A stretch of DNA of 16,970 nucleotides, taken from contig JABJIU010000225.1 in NCBI GenBank assembly GCA_018661145.1, forward strand, positions 1 through 16,970. Direction: 5' to 3'. Source of the stretch: Pseudomonadota bacterium. GTDB lineage: Bacteria > Pseudomonadota > Gammaproteobacteria > Arenicellales > UBA868. Under the pieces are notes generated by a model. The model was not told the origin of the DNA and ran no database searches. It saw only the letters and a program-made list of their open reading frames with translations. Positions 6,720 to 13,363 of this stretch are shown here, piece after piece. How positions within the stretch are numbered: the first letter of the stretch is position 1; each line of letters begins with the position of its first letter. Both the position numbers and the translations under genes were made by a program.

Positions 6720-7075
6720 TCGAACATTATCGATGCCACTGCCGCGACCGGCAAGAGGTAAGTCAGTCAGGACTGAATAATGTGTACTTACTGAAAGAAA
6801 GTCCCGGGAAGACCCGGGACCAATACCGAGGAGGAAGGAGGATTACATCTAGACTTTTATGTTAGCAAAATGCTCGCCAATTTTCACCCCTAAATTCGAA
6901 AATTTCCTTTTATTTTTAATTAGTTCCGTTAATCTGAACTAAGCCGACACACATCAAATAGTTAACAATAAAACCTCTAATTCACTTGAGTTTGGTGGGA
7001 TCTATCCCTCAACACCGTTGGCAGCGACACACCTTTTTACGAGGCTCATCGCGCCTGAAATGGCCGGACAATACG
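6720..7075. other. Sparsely coding AT-rich interval
   Basis: No convincing gene is seen in these 356 bases. By hand count, 6901-7020 is about 34% G+C, well below the roughly 55% of neighbouring genes. It holds a GC-rich stem-loop (6801-6820), a long purine run at 6828-6842 resembling tandem Shine-Dalgarno sites, a 27-codon ATG frame (6859-6942) spaced too far from that run for confident calling, and a 7-base inverted repeat TTAGTTC/GAACTAA (6920-6926, 6936-6942). Confidence 0.6.
6793..6820 (-). terminator. Possible intrinsic terminator, minus strand
   Basis: Perfect eight-base arms GTCCCGGG (6801-6808) and CCCGGGAC (6813-6820) enclose a four-base loop. On the minus strand the stem is followed by TTTCTTTC, an interrupted T-tract. 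It could terminate transcripts coming from the DUF4224-like gene, whose stop is about 256 bases upstream. Confidence 0.5.
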
Positions 7076-7258
7076 TCAGTTTTGTTCCTCATCAGCGCAC
7101 TCATAACCTAACGGAAACTTCAATTCGGTCTCTTCGATACTGACCTTTGGAATGCCTAGTGGACTGACGTCTACCGGAATGCCAATGGCGTAGAGTAGTT
7201 CAACCTGATCCTGTGGTTGTTTGCGTCCGGTCAACAACTCAAGCTCACATCGGGTCAT
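7076..7258 (-). CDS. DUF4224-like phage-type small protein (orphan)
   Basis: The frame from ATG at 7258 gives 60 residues. Residues 4-35 (CELELLTGRKQPQDQ, then VELLYAIGIPVDV and G-P-V) fit the DUF4224 pattern of LTG-(R/K)-x-P-x-x-Q, hydrophobic-GI, then a beta turn with G and a V strand. Longer starts exist at 7279 (ATG) and 7291 (TTG), but MTRCELELLTG mimics the usual N-terminus of the family. No strong ribosome binding site is seen. Known: DUF4224 genes commonly sit just upstream of tyrosine integrases in prophages and islands. No integrase follows here, so it may be a remnant or a repurposed DNA-binding protein. The family call is from pattern memory and is moderately sure. Confidence 0.55.
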   Translation of the reverse strand: MTRCELELLTGRKQPQDQVELLYAIGIPVDVSPLGIPKVSIEETELKFPLGYECADEEQN

Positions 7259-7405
7259 AAGTCTTATTAAAGATCCCATAACTGAGCCCAAGACAGTCTT
7301 TTCAGCGTAATTTCCTGCTCATTACTTACACGTCGCTCGTTCTCCACGTAGCAGAGATGACTGATTAACTTATTCATTTTTGGTCTTTACGCATTTGTTG
7401 CCAAT

Positions 7406-7441
7406 CATGTTGATCTGCGTATGCAAAAATGATCAACCATG
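7406..7441. repeat. Imperfect inverted repeat in a non-coding gap
   Basis: CATGTTGATC at 7406-7415 mirrors GATCAACCATG at 7431-7441 with a single extra base, separated by 15 bases. It lies between two minus-strand small genes and could be an operator or recombination site. Otherwise 7259-7498 shows no recognised feature. Confidence 0.35.
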
Positions 7442-7498
7442 CATCGGCAGTACGCGGCGGGACTGTTAGAGATGCGATCATTAGATCCCAGATCGCCA

Positions 7499-7714
7499 TC
7501 AGAAATATTCCTGCGCACGGTAGGTTGCAGGCAGACCTTTCTCTTCAAACTCATCACTCGGGCAAACCAGCGCCTCGATCCCAAGACTCTTCAACTTCAG
7601 TGCAAGGCGGCGTGCACCCAGCGAATCCAGCGCGTTGGCACAAGCCCGCCACTCAAAATCCTTCCCGGCTTGCATGCGATACAAGACTCGTGTGGTGTGG
7701 GCATTACCTGCCAT
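7499..7714 (-). CDS. Small hypothetical protein
   Basis: The frame from ATG at 7714 encodes 71 residues with a natural-looking soluble composition. A TTRVLYRMQAGKDFEWRACANALDSLGARRLALKLKSLGIEALV segment predicts a strand, a helix and a strand. I do not recognise the family. The frame stays open upstream to a start at 7852, but that version would overlap the AraC start and its extra residues look non-coding. No ribosome binding site is evident. It diverges from the AraC regulator across 114 bp, so it could be that regulator's target. Confidence 0.5.
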   Translation of the reverse strand: MAGNAHTTRVLYRMQAGKDFEWRACANALDSLGARRLALKLKSLGIEALVCPSDEFEEKGLPATYRAQEYF

Positions 7715-7828
7715 AGAACTTTTTTTGTTGAGGCATTGGCGAGAAGGTATGATCTGTGAGGAAGCAATATCCCAGTAATCAATCCCCGCCAAAGCGTGGT
7801 CAGGCCCTGGAGATGGGCTCAATGAAAC

Positions 7829-8842
7829 ATGGCCATAGATACTGAAGACCACACTGTCCTTTCGAATATCGCCTTAGCCATCGCCCGGGCCGCCAGTGAA
7901 TATGGCTGCGACGGTACCGCACTGCTGGCCGATGCGGGTATTGATCCGGATGACGCTCAAGAACCCGACAGTCGTATTTCAGTGGTGGCACACCAACGAC
8001 TCTGGCGCCTGGCGATCGATCGCACCGACAACCCCTGTCTGGCAATCAAGGTCGGCGAGGCTTTGCCGCCTGGGGCAGTTCATGGTCTGGGCCTGGGCTG
8101 GCTGGCGAGTGATACCCTGAAGAGCGCACTGGAGCGGCTGGTGCGTTTTCAGCGACTGGTATCCACTAATGCGGATATCCAGCTCACTGAGATGAACGAT
8201 TGCTATGAACTGATCGGCCAACCGAGACGCACACCGAAGACCTTTGAACCCGCCTCAGCCGATGCCCTAATGGTACTGACCCTGCGCCTTTGCCGCTTGG
8301 CCCTCAGCAAATCCGTCTCGCCCCGCGAGGTGCATTTGGCACATAACCCTAGAACCTGCCTTGGGGCCTACGAGGCATACTTCGGTTGCACGGTGATATC
8401 CAATGCTCCGCGCTATGCGCTGGTATTCAATAAGGCCCTGATGGAGCAGATTCTGCCCGGGGCCAACCCCCTGCTTGCGCGGATCAACGACGATGCGGTG
8501 CGCGATTACCTGGCGCGCTACGAGCTTGCGGACTTTGCAACCCAGGTGCGTCGGCTGCTGATCGAAACCCTTACCGAATCCGGATCCGACCAGGCTGCGA
8601 TCGCGCGTGAGCTCAATGTCAGCGTGCGGCAACTGCAGCGTGAGCTGCAGGAAAGGGGTCTCACCTTCAAGACGCTTGTAGAAGAAGTTCGCCATGAGCT
8701 CGCAATCAGCTATCTCGCGGAAAAGCAAAAATCGATTGGCGAGATCACCTACCTTCTGGGCTACACGGAGCCTGCCAACTTTGGTCGGTCATTCAAAAAA
8801 TGGACGGGTCAAACCCCGGCCGCCTTCCGGGCCTCGGCCTAA
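7829..8842 (+). CDS. AraC-family transcriptional regulator (OruR/Arabinose_bd type)
   Basis: The 337-residue protein has the two-domain layout of the AraC subgroup represented by OruR. An N-terminal effector-sensing region (about 10-200) contains the typical HQRLWRLAIDRTDNPCLAIKVGE and HGLGLGWLASDTLKSALERLVRF blocks. The C-terminal double helix-turn-helix (about 250-336) carries IARELNVSVRQLQRELQERG and the second-helix signature IGEITYLLGYTEPANFGRSFKKWTGQTPAAFR. Such proteins usually activate catabolic or stress genes in response to a small molecule. The start at 7829 is the only plausible ATG, with a weak upstream site. Its stop is 14 bp from the stop of the luciferase-like monooxygenase gene. 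The divergent small gene at 7499-7714 is one candidate target and the convergent catabolic operon another. Confidence 0.93.
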   Translation: MAIDTEDHTVLSNIALAIARAASEYGCDGTALLADAGIDPDDAQEPDSRISVVAHQRLWRLAIDRTDNPCLAIKVGEALPPGAVHGLGLGWLASDTLKSALERLVRFQRLVSTNADIQLTEMNDCYELIGQPRRTPKTFEPASADALMVLTLRLCRLALSKSVSPREVHLAHNPRTCLGAYEAYFGCTVISNAPRYALVFNKALMEQILPGANPLLARINDDAVRDYLARYELADFATQVRRLLIETLTESGSDQAAIARELNVSVRQLQRELQERGLTFKTLVEEVRHELAISYLAEKQKSIGEITYLLGYTEPANFGRSFKKWTGQTPAAFRASA

Positions 8843-8856
8843 CTGCGCCGCAACAC

Positions 8857-9894
8857 TCAGCCAAAGGCTGGAGCCACTTCCCGACAGAAAAGTTTGAGGG
8901 AGCTTTTCTGTCTTTCCCGATCAAGGCCGTAACTGGCGTTGTAGATAAAGTCATCAACCCCGATCGCCTGGTACTGCTCGAGTTTGGCTAGCACTTCATC
9001 AGGTGTACCGAACATCAGATTCTTCTGGAGTGCTTCGCGGTTGAAACGATCCTCTCCGACAATAGTCGAAAGATCGACCTGCTCGGGAAAACCTTCTTTG
9101 ACGTCAGCAATGTTCTTGAAGAGGTTTTCGAAACGGGCCGTTTTGGAGATAAAGGCATCAAGGTAAGGATCCACATCTGAAGTCTTCTCATAAACGGCAG
9201 TCTGTCGCATGGTTGCGAAGACCGGACGGGGCATACCGGGATTATTTTTTAACGCGGTCTCAAAGTTCTCCTTGTAAAGCTCGACCTCGGAAAAAGGCCG
9301 GGCCAGCGCCCAGGACATGATGTTGCAATGGTTTTTGACGGCAAAATCAAAGGTCACCGGTGACCGAGAAGCAATCCAGACCGGGGGAGGAGATGCCTGG
9401 ATAGGCTTGGGCACAGACGTCATGCGTGAAAACTGCCAGTACTCCCCCTCATGGGCATAGTCTCCCTGCCACAAGGCCCGCACCGCGGGCAGCAACTCCT
9501 GTGTATAAAGGTGCCCGTCCTTTTGTTTGAGGCCGGGTTTCATTCGGTCCATCTCCCACTGATAGGCTCCAGAGCCTAACCCAAGATCCAGGCGACCATC
9601 GCTGTAGACATCCAAAAGCGCGGCCTGACCGGCCACCCGCACAGGATGCGCATAAGGCGACACGACTACTGCGGTGCCAAGACGGATCCGCGAGGTGTGT
9701 GCAGCAAGCCAAGTCAGGATCTGAAAGGCATCCGGCGCGATGGTCATCTCGATACCGTGATGCTCCGCTGCCCAGACAATATGAAAGCCCGCCTCCTCGG
9801 CTATCTGCACCATCTCGGTCACGTGGCGCGCCACTTCCGAATAAGAAGACGAAGCATCCATGCGCTCCATGTTGATAACCAAATGAAATTTCAA
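8857..9894 (-). CDS. Luciferase-like flavin-dependent monooxygenase (LLM family)
   Basis: The 345-residue protein is a bacterial-luciferase-like TIM-barrel monooxygenase. It shows WAAEHHG (41-47) with the family's active-site His region, RLGTAVVVSPYAHPVRVA, DVYSDGRLDLGLGSGAY, PKPIQASPPPVWIAS and a C-terminal FGTPDEVLAKLEQYQAIGVDDFIY. Known: these enzymes use reduced FMN and O2, supplied by a separate reductase, to oxidise aldehydes, ketones, sulfonates or N-heterocycles. The start is TTG at 9894: a strong GGAGG lies seven bases upstream and the start overlaps the hydrolase stop as TTGA, implying coupled translation. The next Met is nine codons in. It is the last gene of the minus-strand block. 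No flavin reductase gene adjoins it. Confidence 0.93.
   Translation of the reverse strand: MKFHLVINMERMDASSSYSEVARHVTEMVQIAEEAGFHIVWAAEHHGIEMTIAPDAFQILTWLAAHTSRIRLGTAVVVSPYAHPVRVAGQAALLDVYSDGRLDLGLGSGAYQWEMDRMKPGLKQKDGHLYTQELLPAVRALWQGDYAHEGEYWQFSRMTSVPKPIQASPPPVWIASRSPVTFDFAVKNHCNIMSWALARPFSEVELYKENFETALKNNPGMPRPVFATMRQTAVYEKTSDVDPYLDAFISKTARFENLFKNIADVKEGFPEQVDLSTIVGEDRFNREALQKNLMFGTPDEVLAKLEQYQAIGVDDFIYNASYGLDRERQKSSLKLFCREVAPAFG
8883..8912 (+). terminator. Possible terminator-like inverted repeat inside the 3' end of the monooxygenase gene
   Basis: Ten-base perfect arms GACAGAAAAG (8883-8892) and CTTTTCTGTC (8903-8912) surround a ten-base loop. On the plus strand it lies about 40 bases past the AraC stop and is followed by TTTCCC. 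It may end AraC transcripts, at the cost of falling in the coding region of the convergent gene. Confidence 0.35.
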
Positions 9895-10691
9895 ACCGAT
9901 TCCTCCGCGAAAAATCCGTTAAGTCTTTCAGCCATAAGACCAGGCGCCTCGACCAGCAGACTGTGACGCAGTCCCGGCAGGATCTCCATCCTTGATCCGG
10001 GAATCTGCGAATGCATCAGTGCTGCCATCCGGGGATTGGATCCCGGATCCTCTTCACCCGTCATGACCAGTGTGGGTGCGCTGATCCTGTGCAACTCATC
10101 AGCGAGATCGCTGGTGTTAAACACTTTAAATGCCTCCAGGTAACCGCTTTGGCGACCAACATTGCGTAACAAGGCGATACGCTTTTCGACCAGCTCCGGA
10201 TGCTTTTCCCGAAAGTCCGGTGAAAACCACCGCTCCAAAGATGCCTCGATATTGACTTCGTAATGACCCTCGCGGATGTTCTCAAGACGCTGCGCCACTT
10301 TGGCCTTTTCTTCGGGTGTGCGTCCCGCAACCGCGCTCACGATCGCAAGGCGCTCAAGTTTATCCGGGTGATCGATTGCAAAACGCTGCGCGATGAGGCC
10401 GCCAATCGAAAAACCGGCGAGATGGATTCGGGAGGCGTCATAGCGCTTTAGTACTTCAAGAAGGTCAGCCACAAAATCGCCGAGCGTCCACGGGCCTTCG
10501 GGTGAACCGCTCTCACCATGCCCCCGAAGATCGTAACGAATTACCCGAAAACGCTGGCGCAATACATCCGATACTGGGTCCCACAAAGCACAGGCTCCAG
10601 ATAATCCATGAATCAACACTACGGTCTGATGATTTGTTCCCGAGGCTTCGCACGCAAGAATCTCGCTATAGATTTTCGTTGAATCTTTCAC
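9891..10691 (-). CDS. Alpha/beta hydrolase
   Basis: The 266-residue protein has the full alpha/beta hydrolase layout. The oxyanion region VVLIHGLSG (24-32) comes first, then DLRGHGESG (54-62) and the nucleophile elbow GFSIGG with Ser95. The acid Asp215 lies in TGEEDPGS and His243 in LRHSLLVEAP. It resembles 3-oxoadipate enol-lactonase (PcaD) and related ring-opening or amide/lactone hydrolases, without a decisive signature. The start is GTG at 10691, with no strong ribosome binding site. It lies 50 bp after the aldehyde dehydrogenase stop and overlaps the monooxygenase start by four bases. Inference: it hydrolyses a product of the monooxygenase, such as a lactone, ester or formamide. Confidence 0.93.
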   Translation of the reverse strand: MKDSTKIYSEILACEASGTNHQTVVLIHGLSGACALWDPVSDVLRQRFRVIRYDLRGHGESGSPEGPWTLGDFVADLLEVLKRYDASRIHLAGFSIGGLIAQRFAIDHPDKLERLAIVSAVAGRTPEEKAKVAQRLENIREGHYEVNIEASLERWFSPDFREKHPELVEKRIALLRNVGRQSGYLEAFKVFNTSDLADELHRISAPTLVMTGEEDPGSNPRMAALMHSQIPGSRMEILPGLRHSLLVEAPGLMAERLNGFFAEESV

Positions 10692-10741
10692 TTGTTCTGT
10701 TTTTCAAACGCGAATGGATGACCCGGCTTGTGGGGCCACGA

Positions 10742-12253
10742 TTATTTAAGTTTTACGACGAAGGCATCCTGTTTTTGACCAGAATAATCCACCACCACAT
10801 TCTTGAGTCTTGAAAAATCCCGGATCGAGGCAAAACCGTTGTGCTTGCCGTACCCGCTGTCCTTGAAACCACCCATGGGCGACATCATCGCTGCGCTGCG
10901 AAACGTGTTGACCCATACGGTCCCCGAATCAATGGAATCCACACAGCGCATCGCGCGATCAAGATCACGCGTCCATAACCCTGCACTCAGTCCAAAACGC
11001 GTGTCGTTTGCCTGTGCAATAACCTCGGCCTCGCTGGAAAAAGGAATCACCCCGGCCACGGGTCCAAAGATCTCTTCCTGGCAAAAGCGCATGTCGTTGC
11101 GGGCATTCGCGAAGAGCGTGGGCGCAAAATAAAAACCGTCGCCGTAGGGACTGCCTTCAAGGCGGTTTCCACCACAGATGAGCCGCGCGCCTTCTTCCTT
11201 GGCAGAACGCACAAATTCCTCGACTTTCCCGAGCTGATCTCGAGTCGCAAGCGGGCCCATCTGCGTTGCGGGCTCCTCCGGGTGGCCCACCACCACTTCA
11301 AGCGCGCTCGTCTTCAGTTGCTCAAGCGTTTTTTCATAAATGCTTTCTTCGACAAAGATCCGGCTCCCGGCGACACAGGTCTGCCCGCCCGAAGCAAAGA
11401 CTCCCGCCACCGCACCATTCACCGCGCGATCGAGATCCGCATCGGCAAAGATGATGTGCGGGGACTTACCGCCAAGCTCAAGATTGGCCTGGGTCAGACA
11501 GTCTCCAACGCTGGCCGCGATCCGCCGGCCCGTATCGCTGCCACCGGTAAACGCCACTTTGGAAACCCCGCTGTGACTGATCAGACTCTGGCCGGCGCCG
11601 GCGCCGGCGCCCGTCACGACATTAAAGACGCCATCAGGAAAGCCCGCAGCTTTGATGAGTTCAGCAAAGGCAATAGTGCTGGCAGAGGTGTGCTCGGAAG
11701 GCTTCGCAACAATCGTGTTCCCCACAGCGAGGCAAGGTGCCAGAGAAACACTCAGGATATTGAGCGGTGAATTAAATGGCGTAATGATCGCCACCACGCC
11801 CAGGGGTTCGTGACGGGTGAAGTTCAACACCTGGGGCTTGTTGACCGGGATCGTACTGCCCTCAATCTTGTCCGCCATGCCGGCAAAGTACCGGTAATAG
11901 TCATGCAAATAGGAGATCTGCGCGGTGGTCTCCCTCAAGATCTTGCCGTTGTCCCGCGTCTCGAGCAGCGCCAGTTCTGACGCGTGCTCCTTGATAAGCG
12001 CCGCCAAGTCAAAAATCATCCCCGCGCGCTGGGTCTGTGTGATGTCACACCACTCGGGCGCTTTGAGCGCTGCCTGGGCGGCCGCGACCGCCTGATCTAC
12101 CTCGGCTGGCGTGCAATCAGTGATGCGGTACCACTCTCGCCCTGTCGCGGGTTCAAGACTTGGCAATTGCGCTCCCGAACCCGCATCAAGCCACTCACCA
12201 TTGATAAAGATAGGTAACCCTTGCCCGTGCACTGACTTAATATCGAATTTCAT
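10742..12253 (-). CDS. NAD(P)-dependent aldehyde dehydrogenase
   Basis: The 503-residue protein is a complete ALDH-superfamily enzyme. Key residues are in place: Asn161 in TPFNSPLN, Lys184 in VAKPSEHT, Glu259 in LELGGKSPH, catalytic Cys293 in GGQTCVAGSR, and CQEEIFGPV (391-399) near the NAD ribose site. It looks most like betaine/semialdehyde/hydroxymuconic-type enzymes that oxidise a soluble aldehyde to the acid. ATG at 12253 lacks a strong ribosome binding site. A predicted promoter and palindromic operator lie directly upstream, so it probably heads its own transcript with the hydrolase and monooxygenase. The Gly-Ala run at 215-221 is encoded by a short tandem hexamer. Confidence 0.96.
   Translation of the reverse strand: MKFDIKSVHGQGLPIFINGEWLDAGSGAQLPSLEPATGREWYRITDCTPAEVDQAVAAAQAALKAPEWCDITQTQRAGMIFDLAALIKEHASELALLETRDNGKILRETTAQISYLHDYYRYFAGMADKIEGSTIPVNKPQVLNFTRHEPLGVVAIITPFNSPLNILSVSLAPCLAVGNTIVAKPSEHTSASTIAFAELIKAAGFPDGVFNVVTGAGAGAGQSLISHSGVSKVAFTGGSDTGRRIAASVGDCLTQANLELGGKSPHIIFADADLDRAVNGAVAGVFASGGQTCVAGSRIFVEESIYEKTLEQLKTSALEVVVGHPEEPATQMGPLATRDQLGKVEEFVRSAKEEGARLICGGNRLEGSPYGDGFYFAPTLFANARNDMRFCQEEIFGPVAGVIPFSSEAEVIAQANDTRFGLSAGLWTRDLDRAMRCVDSIDSGTVWVNTFRSAAMMSPMGGFKDSGYGKHNGFASIRDFSRLKNVVVDYSGQKQDAFVVKLK
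11591..11611. repeat. Short tandem hexamer in the aldehyde dehydrogenase gene
   Basis: GCCGGC is repeated three times plus a partial copy. It encodes alternating Gly and Ala in the loop after VVTG. A change in copy number would keep the reading frame. Confidence 0.6.
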
Positions 12254-12277
12254 TGTGGTGTCACTTTAGCCTTAAAG

Positions 12278-12308
12278 AATTGTATACAATTTATAAATAG
12301 AAGGGCAA
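12278..12308 (-). promoter_or_regulatory. Promoter with palindromic GntR-type operator upstream of the aldehyde dehydrogenase
   Basis: A perfect 14-base palindrome, AATTGTATACAATT (12278-12291), lies 24 bases upstream of the ATG. TTGTATACAA-like palindromes are typical operators of FadR/FCD-type GntR repressors, and such a regulator is encoded at 13364-14038. On the minus strand, TTGCCC (complement of 12303-12308) and TATACA (complement of 12281-12286) are spaced 16 bases, a plausible sigma-70 promoter whose -10 lies inside the palindrome. The arrangement implies repression by occlusion, relieved by a pathway metabolite. Confidence 0.65.
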
Positions 12309-12473
12309 ACCGGTAAATCACGGGTCCGCCCATGGTCACTTGAGTTTGCTCATGCCAAACGATGGTAGCGAAACCAGACACTCTCGCGAAAAGCCAATCT
12401 AGCGGCCCTACCACAAAGATCTTCGAGAAACGCTTTGCGACTGATTGGTGACCTCATTGCGAAATGAGTCGAC

Positions 12474-13211
12474 TTACACTCCGGGCTCGTGGCGTTGCGG
12501 CCTCAAACCAGCATGAAGCCAGTTAACCAACGTTACACAATCAAAGACTGGCAAACCTAATTCGCTTGAGATGTCGGCTGAGAATGGAGCCAAATTAGTG
12601 CACTCCAATACTATTGCGCCGAGATCAGGATACTCAGCCTGAAACTCCCGCGCTGCAACAAGGGCCTCCTCGCGCAAGGTGTCGAATGAGATCGACACAT
12701 CGCCATCGTTGATCCACCGTACAAATTCCGAGTTCTGTGGCATACCTTTGACTGGCGTATCTGGGGATACATTTACGGCCTCAAGGTAAGGACCTTGAAG
12801 AACGCTGCCGTTGTAGGTCATAACACCGACGCGTTTCTTTGTGCCGATGATCGTCTGGGCGAACGGAACTTGCAGCAAGCTGGAGGACGCAACGGGAACG
12901 CCACAGTGGTCCGCGAGTTCATTTTGGTATATCGAGAGGAAGCCACAGGTAGTAGTAATTCCGCTTACACCCTCTGCGACCAGCTCTTTCGCTGCGACTT
13001 TGAATGGTTCCAGTAGACTGGCATTATGCAGATCTGTCATTTTCGACGGTATCGCATCCTCTACGATCTTGTAGCTCACGGGGAATTCCCAAGTAGCCGC
13101 GTTCCCAATGTCCCCAAGGTAGCGGGTGAAGTAGGTCCGCACCATCAGAATGCCGATAGCAACACCATAGTAAATCCGCCGGTTATCACCGCCAATTTCA
13201 TGATCAGACAT
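12474..13211 (-). CDS. Asp/Glu racemase-superfamily protein (copy B)
   Basis: The 245-residue protein is a paralog of the one at 1521-2273. Both share TTCGFLS, VPVASSSL, QVP and GAIVLECTN, and the cysteine pair falls at nearly the same positions (Cys89 and Cys204). Two catalytic cysteines point to racemase or isomerase chemistry; decarboxylases of this fold usually keep only one. A strong GAGGAG site (complement of 13219-13224) precedes the ATG by seven bases. A half-operator TTGTAT at 13231-13236 lies upstream. It sits between the GntR gene (152-bp gap) and the aldehyde dehydrogenase (220-bp gap, separate promoter), suggesting a role in the same pathway, such as isomerising an unsaturated diacid or a chiral intermediate. 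Function is inferred from fold and context only. Confidence 0.92.
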   Translation of the reverse strand: MSDHEIGGDNRRIYYGVAIGILMVRTYFTRYLGDIGNAATWEFPVSYKIVEDAIPSKMTDLHNASLLEPFKVAAKELVAEGVSGITTTCGFLSIYQNELADHCGVPVASSSLLQVPFAQTIIGTKKRVGVMTYNGSVLQGPYLEAVNVSPDTPVKGMPQNSEFVRWINDGDVSISFDTLREEALVAAREFQAEYPDLGAIVLECTNLAPFSADISSELGLPVFDCVTLVNWLHAGLRPQRHEPGV

Positions 13212-13363
13212 GGTGTAACTCCTCGACTTGTTGTATTGCTTTTTCCTACTGCGTTACCGTTAGCTATGAACCACTAACTTTCTGATCTAACTGTATCCCG
13301 ATCGCCAGGCTTCCGGGGTCTCTCGGATGCCTTATGCGACACTATCTGAATACCCGCGAGCGA

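Noticed and set aside
8267..8728. Minus-strand open frame of 153 codons inside the AraC gene
   Set aside because: It is covered by the regulator's conserved domains and has no independent support.
11282..11770. Plus-strand open frame of 162 codons opposite the aldehyde dehydrogenase
   Set aside because: The minus strand has an intact catalytic ALDH; the opposite frame is a composition artefact of GC-rich codons.
12453..12468. Small stem-loop CTCATT-GCGA-AATGAG after racemase copy B
   Set aside because: A six-base stem without a T-tract on the minus strand is too weak to call a terminator.
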